NCBI GenBank assembly: GCA_022823945.1
Contig: JAJEBK010000022.1
Coordinates: forward strand, 124,001-188,000
Length of the DNA: 64,000 bases
Source: Anaerolineae bacterium
GTDB lineage: Bacteria > Chloroflexota > Anaerolineae > Aggregatilineales > Phototrophicaceae
Direction of reading: 5' to 3'
Made by a program: the position numbers and the translations under genes. The notes below the pieces were generated by a model that was not told the origin of the DNA, searched no databases, and saw nothing but the letters and a program-made list of their open reading frames with translations. Position 1 is the stretch's first letter; every line of letters begins with the position of its first letter. This document shows, piece by piece, positions 1 to 8,353 of the stretch.

Positions 1-72
1 CCTTCTGTGAGCGACGAAACCACCTGGACACGAAAAAAAGATACCGCCTTTCTCGCCAGCGACTTGCTCTAG
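1..72 (+). CDS. Possible 3' end of an upstream gene (partial)
   Basis: Frame 1 is open from the left edge to a TAG at 70-72 and would give 23 residues rich in polar and charged amino acids. No family can be recognised from so short a tail. The 75 bases that follow, up to the acetyltransferase start at 148, show no convincing promoter or terminator. It may be only chance coding. Confidence 0.2.
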   Translation, partial: PSVSDETTWTRKKDTAFLASDLL

Positions 73-147
73 CCACCATCCGCATAGTAACTTATTGTAG
101 GGTTGAATGCCACGCATCCAGCGCGGCGGCCAGAAAGGACAACATCC

Positions 148-1035
148 ATGTCAAAGCGCGAAACAGACAAATCAGCGCTAAAAAAAGCCCTCGACAGCGA
201 CTGGCCCCAAATCCAGAAGCATCTGATAGAAAAAGCGGCTGAAGAAGCCGGGCAGGACAACCCCCACGAGCCTTATTGGACGACCGACGAAGATGGCACG
301 CGGGTGCTGAATTTTAGCCCCGACAGCTGGTGGCTGAAGCACTTCGACGAGCGAGTTGTCTTGCTCGATTTGCCGGGTGTCGCGGTGATGAATACCCAGC
401 ATTGGCATGTGGGCGCTGCGGTGAGCACAATCCACGATGCCTACAACATGGGACGCGCCGAATCGGGTGGTGAATGCTTCGCAGAGGACGATATATTGGC
501 GCATATTGAGCGCTTTGCTCGCGGGCAGTTCGTTGCCATCCGCACCAGCGGTCCAGGCGCGGGACATGCAGTCGGCATGGCGACAACAATGCGCACAACA
601 CGACCGCCCACCGCGCCCATATTGCCTTGGATCGAGGCGATTGGCGATCTGCGGCTGGCTGCGCACGAACCGTCCGGCGACTGGCTCTATGGCGCAGAGA
701 TGGCTGTGCGCCACATGTATCGACGCAAGGGCATCGGCACGGGTTTGTACCGCGTTCGCTTCGACCTGGTGCGTTCGCTCAACCTGCGCGGCTGGTATGC
801 GGTCGGCATGCTCATGGGGTACAAAGATCATGCCGACGCGATGGATGTGGTCGAATATGGCGAACGCGTCATCGCAGGCGAAATCAAAGACCCGACCGTG
901 ACGATGCAGATGAATCGCGGCTTTCGCGCTGTGTCGGTGGCAACAGCCTATGACGACGAGCCACAAGCCGGCGATGCGGGTGTGCTCATTGTATGGGAAA
1001 ATCCCGACTATGTTGAAGGCGGCGACACAGGATGA
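148..1035 (+). CDS. GNAT-family N-acetyltransferase-like protein
   Basis: Protein of 295 residues. The likely acetyl-CoA binding loop of the GNAT fold is RRKGIGTGL at residues 192-200, followed by a hydrophobic strand, which is the usual motif A arrangement. The first 170 residues are not recognisable and make the protein longer than a minimal GNAT domain (about 150 residues). The ATG at 148 was chosen over an in-frame start at 103 because an AGAAAGGA ribosome site lies just before it. Its stop overlaps the amine oxidase start by four bases (ATGA), so the two are translationally coupled. The next two genes look like amine or polyamine enzymes, so an amine substrate is plausible, but this is inference from context only. 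Confidence 0.6.
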   Translation: MSKRETDKSALKKALDSDWPQIQKHLIEKAAEEAGQDNPHEPYWTTDEDGTRVLNFSPDSWWLKHFDERVVLLDLPGVAVMNTQHWHVGAAVSTIHDAYNMGRAESGGECFAEDDILAHIERFARGQFVAIRTSGPGAGHAVGMATTMRTTRPPTAPILPWIEAIGDLRLAAHEPSGDWLYGAEMAVRHMYRRKGIGTGLYRVRFDLVRSLNLRGWYAVGMLMGYKDHADAMDVVEYGERVIAGEIKDPTVTMQMNRGFRAVSVATAYDDEPQAGDAGVLIVWENPDYVEGGDTG

Positions 1036-2324
1036 ACGCCCTGGTCATAGGCGCGGGCATGGCTGGACTTTCGGCAGCCTGGCATTTGCAAGCTGCGGGC
1101 ATCACCACGACCGTGCTGGAAGCGCGGGATCGCATCGGCGGGCGAGTCTGGACCAACCGCGACTTCGCCGATATCCCGGTCGAATTCGGCGCGGAATTGA
1201 TCCACGGGCGTGGCGCAGAAGTCAATACCTGGGACTGGATTCGCAAGCTGGGTCTGCGCACCTGGCATTGGAACAAGCTGGATGATTCCATGATCCGCAC
1301 CGAAACGGGCGACTGGCTGACCATGGGCGAGGCGCGGGCGCAGTCTCCTGAACTGGATGCGACGCGCTCTTGGGAGCTGGGCGATGTGCCCGAGCCGTGT
1401 GATGACGAAGACCTGGGCAGCTACTTGCAGCGCATCGGCTTCAGCCCAGCGCAGATGCGCTATGTGCAGCGCTCCTTCGCCAATGCAGAAGGCGATGATA
1501 TGCGTTACCTAAACGCCAAGGCGCATGCCCAAGCCATGCCTCCCCCTGATGCTTCGGGGGGACCGAGGGGGGTAGACGACGAAGATTACAGCGACCACCG
1601 CATCCTGGATGGTTATGACAGTTATTACACGCAATTGGCGGCCGAGCTGGATATACATCTACATTGCGCGGTCAGCCAAATCAATTGGGCGGGCGGTGTG
1701 CAGGCACAGGCTGTCTCGGGCGCGGTCTACGCTGCCGATGTCGCAGTGATTGCATTGCCGCTGGCGGTGCTGCAAGCTGCGCGCGTGCGGTTCGCTCCTT
1801 TGCTGCCAGCTGTCAAAAATGAAGCGCTGGCTGGCTTGCAAATGGGACCCGTGCTCAAGCTGGTTTACCTCTTCGACGCGCCCATACTCGATCGAAAAAT
1901 CGGCGCGATCTATTCGGCTGGCAGCCCGCCCATGTGGTGGTCGCCATCGCTGGGCAGGCCGGGCGGCGCGGTCGTTTGGACGGCATTTGCCACCGGCGAT
2001 TATGCGCGGGAATTGCTGCAACTGGGCGAAGCGGCGGCGCTCGAAAAAAGCCTGGCGACACTTCGTGAAGAGATTGGCCAGCCCGACCTGCAGGCCAGAA
2101 AGTCGCGCTGGGTGGCCTGGAATCACGATGAATTTGCGTTGGGCGGTTACAGCGTCTGCTTGCCCGGTCATTATGCTGCGCGTGATAAACTGGCGCAGCC
2201 CACACCGCCACTTTATTGGGCGGGAGAAGCCAGCGCGCCCCATCGTATGGCGGCTACGGTGCACGGCGCATATCATACGGGCAAACGAGCGGCGCAAGAG
2301 ATCATCAGGGAGGCACGCGCATGA
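1032..2324 (+). CDS. FAD-dependent amine oxidase, polyamine-oxidase-like
   Basis: Protein of 430 residues of the flavin monoamine/polyamine oxidase family, expected to oxidise an amine to an aldehyde or imine and release H2O2. The N-terminal dinucleotide-binding motif GAGMAG is at residues 7-12, followed by the family motif with EARDRIGGRV. The C-terminal FAD/substrate signature (WAGEAS, then ATVHGAYHTGKRAA) lies near residues 398-425 and is close to that of polyamine oxidases. It overlaps the acetyltransferase before it and the nitrilase after it by ATGA, so all three form one coupled operon. A short GC-rich repeat (1539-1572) is inserted in frame near residue 175 and adds a proline/glycine-rich loop. 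The exact substrate is unknown. Confidence 0.85.
   Translation: MNALVIGAGMAGLSAAWHLQAAGITTTVLEARDRIGGRVWTNRDFADIPVEFGAELIHGRGAEVNTWDWIRKLGLRTWHWNKLDDSMIRTETGDWLTMGEARAQSPELDATRSWELGDVPEPCDDEDLGSYLQRIGFSPAQMRYVQRSFANAEGDDMRYLNAKAHAQAMPPPDASGGPRGVDDEDYSDHRILDGYDSYYTQLAAELDIHLHCAVSQINWAGGVQAQAVSGAVYAADVAVIALPLAVLQAARVRFAPLLPAVKNEALAGLQMGPVLKLVYLFDAPILDRKIGAIYSAGSPPMWWSPSLGRPGGAVVWTAFATGDYARELLQLGEAAALEKSLATLREEIGQPDLQARKSRWVAWNHDEFALGGYSVCLPGHYAARDKLAQPTPPLYWAGEASAPHRMAATVHGAYHTGKRAAQEIIREARA
1539..1572 (+). repeat. GC-rich mini-repeat copy A, inside the amine oxidase gene
   Basis: Begins CCTCCCCC and ends with TCGGGGGGACCGAGGGGGG, so the two ends can pair as a short hairpin. The right half matches copy C (6588-6605) at 17 of 18 bases, and the layout matches copies B and D. 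Here it keeps the reading frame and encodes PPPDASGGPRG, a loop-like stretch without hydrophobic residues. Confidence 0.6.
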
Positions 2325-3223
2325 AAGACCTGCACATCGCCCTGGCGCAGGGGCACTGGACGGGGGAGCAGGCTTCAACGCAAGCGCTCTATCGCGGGCT
2401 GGTGGCACAAGCCGCCGCAACCGGCGCAACCCTGATCTGCCTGCCCGAATTCAGCATCTTGCCCTACTTCCCCGGCGTGCGCGACCGAGCAGGATTACGC
2501 TGGGCAGAAACCATCCCCGGCGGAGCATCGGAGCGCTTCTTCAGCGAGCTGGCTCAGCGGCACGGCGTGTTTCTCATTGGCAGCCTCTTTGAGCGCGATG
2601 CGGCTGGCGATTATTGGGACACAGCCACCCTCCATGACCCGGCTGGCAAGCTGAAAGGCATCACCCGCAAGGTGCATATCCCTTCTGGCGACGGCTATCA
2701 CGAGACCGACTATTTCGATGGCGCGGGGCAATATCCCGTGCACGATATCGGCGCGCTGAAGCTGGCTGCGCCGACTTGTTACGACCAGTGGTTCCCCGAG
2801 TTGGCGCGCATCTATGCTCTGGAGGGCGCGGAGTTTATATTTTATCCCACAGCGATCGGCAGCGAGCCGACTGCGCCCGACTTCGATTCTGCCGCCGCCT
2901 GGCAGTTGGTGATGCGCGGTCACGCTGTGGCGAATGGCTTGTTCATCGCCGCTTGCAACCGCACCGGGCGCGAAAATGCCGTGACATTTTATGGCAGCAG
3001 CTTCATTTGCGATCCGCTGGGCACGATATTGGCAGAAGCCAGCCGCGACAGCGACCAGGTGATAGACGCTGTGCTGCGCGCCGATGTGCGGGAACAAGTT
3101 CTTGGGCTCTTCCCATTGATGCACCAGCGCAAGCCACAGCACTATGGACGCCTGCTGCAGACCGCCACGAACCCGCCACCGCCGCGCTGGGACGAGCAAC
3201 TCGCGAAGGGGCAATCGAACTGA
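2321..3223 (+). CDS. Carbon-nitrogen hydrolase, N-carbamoylputrescine amidase-like
   Basis: Nitrilase-superfamily amidase of 300 residues. The catalytic triad is visible as E43 (LPEFS), K117 (TRKVHIP) and C153 (CYDQWFPE). The CYDQWFPE and YPTAIGSEP motifs are those of N-carbamoylputrescine amidase (AguB), which splits N-carbamoylputrescine to putrescine, CO2 and ammonia in arginine-derived polyamine synthesis. The start at 2321 has a GGGAGG ribosome site and overlaps the stop of the amine oxidase (ATGA). No agmatine deiminase gene, the usual partner, is in the window. With an oxidase and an acetyltransferase beside it the true substrate may be another carbamoylated or amide-bearing amine. Confidence 0.8.
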   Translation: MKDLHIALAQGHWTGEQASTQALYRGLVAQAAATGATLICLPEFSILPYFPGVRDRAGLRWAETIPGGASERFFSELAQRHGVFLIGSLFERDAAGDYWDTATLHDPAGKLKGITRKVHIPSGDGYHETDYFDGAGQYPVHDIGALKLAAPTCYDQWFPELARIYALEGAEFIFYPTAIGSEPTAPDFDSAAAWQLVMRGHAVANGLFIAACNRTGRENAVTFYGSSFICDPLGTILAEASRDSDQVIDAVLRADVREQVLGLFPLMHQRKPQHYGRLLQTATNPPPPRWDEQLAKGQSN

Positions 3224-3224
3224 T

Positions 3225-4103
3225 ATGGCGCAAATGGAGTTCTTCATTGTTGATGTCTTCACCATCGGGCGCAAATACACCGGCAACCAGTTGGCTGTTT
3301 ACCTGGGCAACCCACCGACAGCGCTGATGCAGCAACTGGCGAAAGAGATCAACTTTTCCGAGATCACATTCGTCACCGCCGATTCACCGGAAAATGGCGG
3401 CTATAACACACGCATCTTCATGCCCGAGGTCGAGGTCGACTTCGCTGGCCATCCCGTTTTGGGCACGGCGTATATCATCCAGCGCGAACTGATTGGCGCG
3501 CCGGTCGACGAACTGGTCTTGAACCTGCGGCTGGGGCAGATCCCAGTGACATTCGGAGCGGATGGCGTGCTGTGGATGCGCCAGAATCCGCCGCGATTTG
3601 GGCATCAATTCTCCGCGGTGGACATGGCTCGCGTGCTCAATATCGCCGCGGATGACATTGATCCGCGCTTTCCGGTCATGGAGGTATCGACAGGTTTGCC
3701 ATTCGTGCTGGTGCCGCTGGTCTCGCTGGATGCGCTGCAGCGAGCCTGGGTCAACCTCGACCGACTGCGGGCGCTGCTCGGCGCACACGAGGCGATTGGG
3801 CCGGCTGTCTTTTGCCGCGAGACGCTTCATGCCGAAAATGACATCCATGTGCGCGTTTTGGATGATGTCTATGGCGCGCCAGAAGACCCGGCCACAGGCA
3901 GCGCCGGCGGCTGCATCGCGGCTTATATGCTGGAATATGGCTATTTTGCAGGAAGTGAATTGCGGCTGCGCGCAGAGCAGGGTTATCAAATCGGCCGACC
4001 ATCGCTGTTGCATCTGCGGGCCAGCCGCGCATCGGGCGAGATTGCCATCCGCGTCGGCGGGCAGGTCGAGCTGGTGGCGCAGGGACGACTGGCATCGGAC
4101 TGA
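3225..4103 (+). CDS. PhzF-family isomerase-like protein
   Basis: Protein of 292 residues of the PhzF phenazine-biosynthesis-like family, with the diaminopimelate-epimerase fold. The catalytic glutamate is E46 in NFSEITFV; the family motifs DFAGHPVLG (72-80) and DPATGSAGG (around 221-229) are both intact. Most PhzF homologues outside phenazine clusters have no known substrate, and no other phenazine genes are present. The gene begins one base after the nitrilase stop and is read in the same operon. The start at 3225 was chosen because it follows the upstream stop directly and has AAGGGG upstream; an ATG at 3234 is an alternative. Confidence 0.8.
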   Translation: MAQMEFFIVDVFTIGRKYTGNQLAVYLGNPPTALMQQLAKEINFSEITFVTADSPENGGYNTRIFMPEVEVDFAGHPVLGTAYIIQRELIGAPVDELVLNLRLGQIPVTFGADGVLWMRQNPPRFGHQFSAVDMARVLNIAADDIDPRFPVMEVSTGLPFVLVPLVSLDALQRAWVNLDRLRALLGAHEAIGPAVFCRETLHAENDIHVRVLDDVYGAPEDPATGSAGGCIAAYMLEYGYFAGSELRLRAEQGYQIGRPSLLHLRASRASGEIAIRVGGQVELVAQGRLASD

Positions 4104-4121
4104 ACAACGAGGAGAGCGAAA

Positions 4122-5093
4122 ATGGACTACCGCATTTTGGGTCGCACAGGCGTGAAGGTATCGCCGCTTTGCTTCGGCACGATGTCCTTTGGCGATATCG
4201 CCGACGAAACCGAATCGGCGCGCATGTTCAACCGCTGCCGCGATGTCGGCATCAACTTTTTCGATTGCGCCAATGTATACGCTGGTGGTCGCTCGGAAGA
4301 GATTCTGGGCGGGCTGATCGCCGGCTGCCGTGATGATATCGTGCTGACGACCAAGGCGGTTTCCAGCACGGGGGGCGATATCAATGCGGGCGGCGCGTCG
4401 CGGCGGCATATTCAGCTGGCGGTGGAAGACAGCCTGCGTCGGCTCAATACCGATCGCATCGATGTTTACTTCTTGCACCATTATGATGCCGATACGCCTG
4501 TAGACGAGATGCTGCGCGCGCTGGACGATCTGGTTCGGCAGGGCAAGATCCTCTACCCGGCGGTCAGCAATTGGGCGGCTTGGCAGGTGATGAAAGCGCA
4601 GGGTATGGCGGCGCAATCTGGCTATGCGCGCATTGAATGCTTGCAGCCGATGTACAACCTGGTCAAGCGCCAGGCGGAAGTTGAAATCTTGCCTATGGCC
4701 GCGCAAGAGCAGATCGGCGTTATCCCCTACAGCCCGCTGGGAGGCGGCTTGCTGACCGGCAAATATGGGCGCGAAACACAACCACAATCGGGCCGTCTGA
4801 TCGAAAACAAGATGTACATCAAGCGCTATGGTCCAGCCGATTATCATCAGACTGCTGCCGACTTCGCCGCGCACGCCGCAGAACGAGGCTATGCGCCGGC
4901 CACCTTGGCAGTGGCTTGGGTGATGGCGCACCCGGGCGTGACGGCGCCTATCATCGGCGCTCGCAATCTGGCGCAGTTGGAAGACTCGCTGGCCGCGCTG
5001 GATGTGGAATTAACAACGGAGTGGTATGCGGAAATCACAGCGCTTTCTGCCACCCCACCGCCAGCGCACGACCGGCTGGAAGAGGTTCGCTAG
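4122..5093 (+). CDS. Aldo/keto reductase
   Basis: NAD(P)H-dependent oxidoreductase of 323 residues with the AKR barrel. The expected catalytic residues are D48 (FFDCANVY), Y53, K78 (LTTKAV) and H119 or H120 (FLHHYD). A conserved C-terminal stretch (APIIGARN) fits the cofactor-binding end of the barrel. GAGGAG lies 8-9 bases before the ATG. It is the last gene of the amine-type operon, 18 bases after the PhzF gene, and could reduce the aldehyde made by the amine oxidase. That role is inferred from position only. Confidence 0.85.
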   Translation: MDYRILGRTGVKVSPLCFGTMSFGDIADETESARMFNRCRDVGINFFDCANVYAGGRSEEILGGLIAGCRDDIVLTTKAVSSTGGDINAGGASRRHIQLAVEDSLRRLNTDRIDVYFLHHYDADTPVDEMLRALDDLVRQGKILYPAVSNWAAWQVMKAQGMAAQSGYARIECLQPMYNLVKRQAEVEILPMAAQEQIGVIPYSPLGGGLLTGKYGRETQPQSGRLIENKMYIKRYGPADYHQTAADFAAHAAERGYAPATLAVAWVMAHPGVTAPIIGARNLAQLEDSLAALDVELTTEWYAEITALSATPPPAHDRLEEVR

Positions 5094-5160
5094 CTGGCGC
5101 AAGCTGTGTTAGACTAGGCGATATAGCAGGTTTTTTTCCGATATCTCACAGGGGTTGCAG

Positions 5161-6015
5161 ATGAATTTTTCCAGCGCGTTACGCTATCCATTTGTTAATT
5201 TTGCCAAGGTATTCAGCATCGTGCTGGTGATGACGATCGCCATGGCGCTGTTCACCGGGCTCTTCTTCAATTCCTTCGACCTGGAAGGATTCGAGACGGC
5301 ATTTGCCAACTGGGATGGCGTCAGCCACCTGGATATGCCCGATCTTGCTCTGAGCGGGACGGCTGTCATGGGCGTGCTGGGCATGATTGCCGTGGCGGTG
5401 GTCAGCGGCTTGTGGCTGTCTGGTTACAGCGTGTCGGTGCTGCGCGCGCTGATGCAAGACGATCAGCAACTGCCAGCGATTCAACTCGGGCGCGACCTGG
5501 CAGACGGCGTTTATCTGCTCGTGGCGGCGATTGGTTATGGCTTGCTTTTTGTGGCGCTGATCATCGTCGAGGTGGCTGTGCTGGGCATCACCAGCGGTCT
5601 GGGCATCATCAATGGCCTGCTGGGCATGGCTGTGTTCTTGCTGACGATAGCTGTCGCGGCGGTGATGGGCTGGGCTTACTTCGTGGGCATGGCGCGCATG
5701 GCAGCCGAGGGGAATCATCGCGCGGCTTGGCAGCTGCGGCGCAACATGCTCATCGCGCGGCAAAATTGGCGCTGGGGCGCTTTTCTGCTGCTGTTTATGA
5801 TCTTGCTGTCGCTGGGCTATGGCGTGTTCAGTTCGCTGGCTGATAGTGTATTTGGCGGCTTGTCGGGCGCGGCTGGCGCGACGCTTTCGATCATCCTGTA
5901 CTACTTCTTCCAGTTGATGCAGCACTTTTCCACCCAGCATTTGATCGCGCAGTATGCCATGGCCATCGGCATCGGCGGCGGCAAGTCCAAAGTGGATGAA
6001 ACAATGATTGTCTAG
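5161..6015 (+). CDS. DUF4013 family membrane protein
   Basis: Integral membrane protein of 284 residues with about six to seven hydrophobic segments. The N-terminal pattern SALRYPF, the SGYSVSVLR stretch after the second membrane segment and the short polar loop with LPAIQLGRDLADG are typical of DUF4013, whose function is unknown. The ATG at 5161 follows AGGGG by six bases; an in-frame TTG at 5155 is less likely. The end overlaps the stop of the convergent SRPBCC gene by four bases. Confidence 0.75.
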   Translation: MNFSSALRYPFVNFAKVFSIVLVMTIAMALFTGLFFNSFDLEGFETAFANWDGVSHLDMPDLALSGTAVMGVLGMIAVAVVSGLWLSGYSVSVLRALMQDDQQLPAIQLGRDLADGVYLLVAAIGYGLLFVALIIVEVAVLGITSGLGIINGLLGMAVFLLTIAVAAVMGWAYFVGMARMAAEGNHRAAWQLRRNMLIARQNWRWGAFLLLFMILLSLGYGVFSSLADSVFGGLSGAAGATLSIILYYFFQLMQHFSTQHLIAQYAMAIGIGGGKSKVDETMIV

Positions 6016-6470
6016 CTGCGTTTGGACTTGGAACTCAAATCGGCGTGCGAGTCGAGCAATTGCTTCAGCGCTTCCCATTCGCGGCGCAGCACGCCTTTCA
6101 AAGACAAGTTGAAGAAAATGCCAAACCAGAAGAACCAGCGTGTGCGGATTTCCAGGGTCTCGCGTACATTGGTCTGCTGGCCGCGGTGGTCGAAAGTGAT
6201 GGTCGAAACGAAGGGGAATCCCCAGTAGGAACCCTTCAATACAATCTTCTTGTTGCGCTCGTAATCGGTTACATCGCTGTTGACGAATCCCTTGCGGCCC
6301 ATGATGCGGCGCGTCATCGCCACCATGGAGCCAGTGCGAATGGGGTCGCCGCTGGTGATGCCGACGTTGTGCACATTGCGCCAGTTCACATCGTTGTTGA
6401 AGTCGCCCACATATCGAAAAACCTGAAAGACGGGGCGATTGACCAAGACTTGCGTTTCGAACTTTGGCAT
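6012..6470 (-). CDS. SRPBCC (START-like) family protein
   Basis: Protein of 152 residues that fits the SRPBCC ligand-binding fold. It starts with a beta strand and the helix motif PVFQVFRYVGDFNND, has a hydrophobic core with repeated strand-like segments, and closes with a long C-terminal helix (REWEALKQLLDS). Members bind small hydrophobic ligands or act as cyclases; no catalytic residue can be assigned. A serine/lysine-rich tail ends the protein. It is convergent with the DUF4013 gene, the two stop codons sharing four bases. Confidence 0.7.
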   Translation of the reverse strand: MPKFETQVLVNRPVFQVFRYVGDFNNDVNWRNVHNVGITSGDPIRTGSMVAMTRRIMGRKGFVNSDVTDYERNKKIVLKGSYWGFPFVSTITFDHRGQQTNVRETLEIRTRWFFWFGIFFNLSLKGVLRREWEALKQLLDSHADLSSKSKRS

Positions 6471-6574
6471 GACAGCACCAGATTTCCTGCGTATCTAGCG
6501 TGCATTATAGCGCATCCGACAAGGCGCGACAAAGCTGTGATTCCGCAGGGCGCTATATCTCGCGCGCGTTTTGC

Positions 6575-6605
6575 CTGCTCCTGCCTGTCGGGCGGACCGA
6601 GGGGG
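6575..6605 (-). repeat. GC-rich mini-repeat copy C, directly after cdsA
   Basis: On the + strand the conserved part TCGGGCGGACCGAGGGGG (6588-6605) matches copy A at 17 of 18 bases. The left arm is degenerate. It begins at the base following the cdsA stop codon, as copy B does a few bases after the C45 gene stop. Transcribed from cdsA it would read CCCCCTCGG..., and it may act as a 3' end structure. Confidence 0.5.
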
Positions 6606-7457
6606 TTACGCTACGCTGTTGCTCAAGAGATAGAGGAAGACCCAGCTGGCCACCCACACCAGCGCGTCAATGCGGTCCAGCACGCCACCGTGTCCGGGGA
6701 AGATATTGAAACCCGCCACATAACTGTCTTTGACGCGGAAGATGCGCTTCAGCCCCGACTCGAACAGATCGCCGCCCACCGCCAGGAATGGGCCGACCAC
6801 GATCATCGGCACCAGGCGCGGCTCAAGCCTGCCAGCCACCAGCAAGATGAAAAAAGCCGGCACCCAGGCGCATAAAATGCCGCCGACAGCGCCTTCGACA
6901 GTTTTGTTGGGCGAGATAAGCGGCGCCAGCTTCGTCTTGCCGAAGACTTTTCCAAAAACATACGCGAAGGTGTCTGTGCCCCAGGTGATGGCATAGACCA
7001 CAAAGAGCCACATCAAGCCATCTTCCGGGCGATTGCGCAGGCTGACCAGAAAGGCGGTCGGGAATGCCAGGTAGAGAATGCCACACAGGGTCGTGCCCAC
7101 CTGAGCCAGCGCGCGACCGGGCTGCCGCGGCTGCCGGGCGATCTCCAGCGCCAATGTGACTGCGATGCCTGTGCCCAATGCCGCTTGCCACAGCCAGTCG
7201 ATGCCCAAAAAGAAGCCCAGCACGATCGCCAGCGCCGTGGGAATGCCCGTCAGTGAGCTGCCTTGCATGCGCGTGTCTTTTTCCATGACGAAAAATTCCA
7301 GCATGCCAATGCACATGAGGGGCAGCGCCAGGCACAAAAACAGCCAGCCGCCGGCCAGCGACGCCAGTACAGCCACCGGCACAAGCACGCTGGCCGTGAT
7401 GATACGGTCGCGCAGGTTGGTCGATTCCGCGGAGTCGGGGACGAGCCCTTCTCGCAT
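6606..7457 (-). CDS. cdsA: Phosphatidate cytidylyltransferase
   Basis: Membrane enzyme of 283 residues that makes CDP-diacylglycerol from phosphatidate and CTP, the branch point of phospholipid synthesis. About eight hydrophobic segments are followed by the CDP-diglyceride synthetase signature near the C-terminus: SGLKRIFRVKDS, then PGHGGVLDRID. The start at 7457 was chosen because GAGG lies seven bases upstream and the family begins there; an open extension to 7667 is not family-like. It is divergent from frr-uppS, whereas in many bacteria cdsA follows uppS directly. Confidence 0.93.
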   Translation of the reverse strand: MREGLVPDSAESTNLRDRIITASVLVPVAVLASLAGGWLFLCLALPLMCIGMLEFFVMEKDTRMQGSSLTGIPTALAIVLGFFLGIDWLWQAALGTGIAVTLALEIARQPRQPGRALAQVGTTLCGILYLAFPTAFLVSLRNRPEDGLMWLFVVYAITWGTDTFAYVFGKVFGKTKLAPLISPNKTVEGAVGGILCAWVPAFFILLVAGRLEPRLVPMIVVGPFLAVGGDLFESGLKRIFRVKDSYVAGFNIFPGHGGVLDRIDALVWVASWVFLYLLSNSVA

Positions 7458-7593
7458 GTCGCCCGCCTCGTAACAAGGGTTAATCCGTTCTTCATTCGGA
7501 AGTATCCGCCGAGTCGCGATTCTTGTCAAGTAAATGCGACAGACATTGCGCCATGGGCAAATTTGTTCAGTCGGGGCATCGGCTTGTTTGTCG

Positions 7594-7622
7594 CTTACAC
7601 TATCGGACAGATGCGTTATAAT
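7594..7622 (+). promoter_or_regulatory. Predicted sigma-70 promoter for frr-uppS
   Basis: CTTACA (7594-7599), a 17-base spacer and a perfect TATAAT (7617-7622). It lies in the 236-base gap between divergent cdsA and frr, about 70 bases before the frr start, and is the best -10 box in that gap. Confidence 0.6.
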
Positions 7623-7693
7623 CAGGCGGAAGTTGACGGCGCAGGCAAGCGCTGATGCTGCTGGCAAGGCAGATTTGGAAGCGGGTGGACGCC

Positions 7694-8251
7694 ATGACCG
7701 AAGACATATTGGACGAAGCCAAAGGCAAAATGAAAGCGACTCTGGCGGTTTTTCGGGACGAGCTAAGCCGCATGCGCAGTGGGCGCGCCAGCACCGCTTT
7801 GGTCGACCGTCTCACAGTCGAATATTACGGGCAAGACAGCGAATTGCGGCAACTGGCGAGCATCTCTACGCCCGAAGCCATGCAGATCCTCATCCGTCCC
7901 TACGACAAGACGGCCATCCGCAATATCGAAAAAGCCATACAGATGTCGGATATCGGCGTTAATCCCAACATCGATGGCGAAAACATCCGGCTGAATATGC
8001 CAGCGCTGACCCGCGAACGCCGCCTGGAGCTGGTCAAGTTTCTGAATCGCCGTATGGAAGATACGCGCGTGGCCATCCGCAATATCCGCCGCTCTGCCAA
8101 CAGCGACTTGCAAGACTTTGAAAAAGAAAAGCTGATATCTGAAGATGAGAAGAAACGCGGCGAGGCAGAAGTTCAAAAGCTGACCGACAACTTCATCGCG
8201 CAGATCGGGGCGCTGGGCGCGGACAAAGAGAAGGACATCATGGAAGTCTAG
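7694..8251 (+). CDS. frr: Ribosome recycling factor
   Basis: Protein of 185 residues, exactly the usual length. With EF-G it splits the post-termination ribosome. The long helical hairpin and the conserved motifs RSGRAS near residue 30, the segment TPEAMQILIRPYD and, near residue 110, LVKFLNRRMEDTRVAIRNIR match the family. The ATG at 7694 is preceded by GGGTGG and gives the standard N-terminus; an in-frame ATG at 7655 would add 13 atypical residues. It is followed by uppS in the same direction, about 100 bases on. Confidence 0.95.
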   Translation: MTEDILDEAKGKMKATLAVFRDELSRMRSGRASTALVDRLTVEYYGQDSELRQLASISTPEAMQILIRPYDKTAIRNIEKAIQMSDIGVNPNIDGENIRLNMPALTRERRLELVKFLNRRMEDTRVAIRNIRRSANSDLQDFEKEKLISEDEKKRGEAEVQKLTDNFIAQIGALGADKEKDIMEV

Positions 8252-8353
8252 CTGTGTCGCCGCTTGCTGCTAAGGTGTGAGACCCACAGTCGTGTATATG
8301 ATGGGGCGCTTGGCAGCAGCGTCACCATAAACAGCCAGCTTCGGGAAGCAAGT

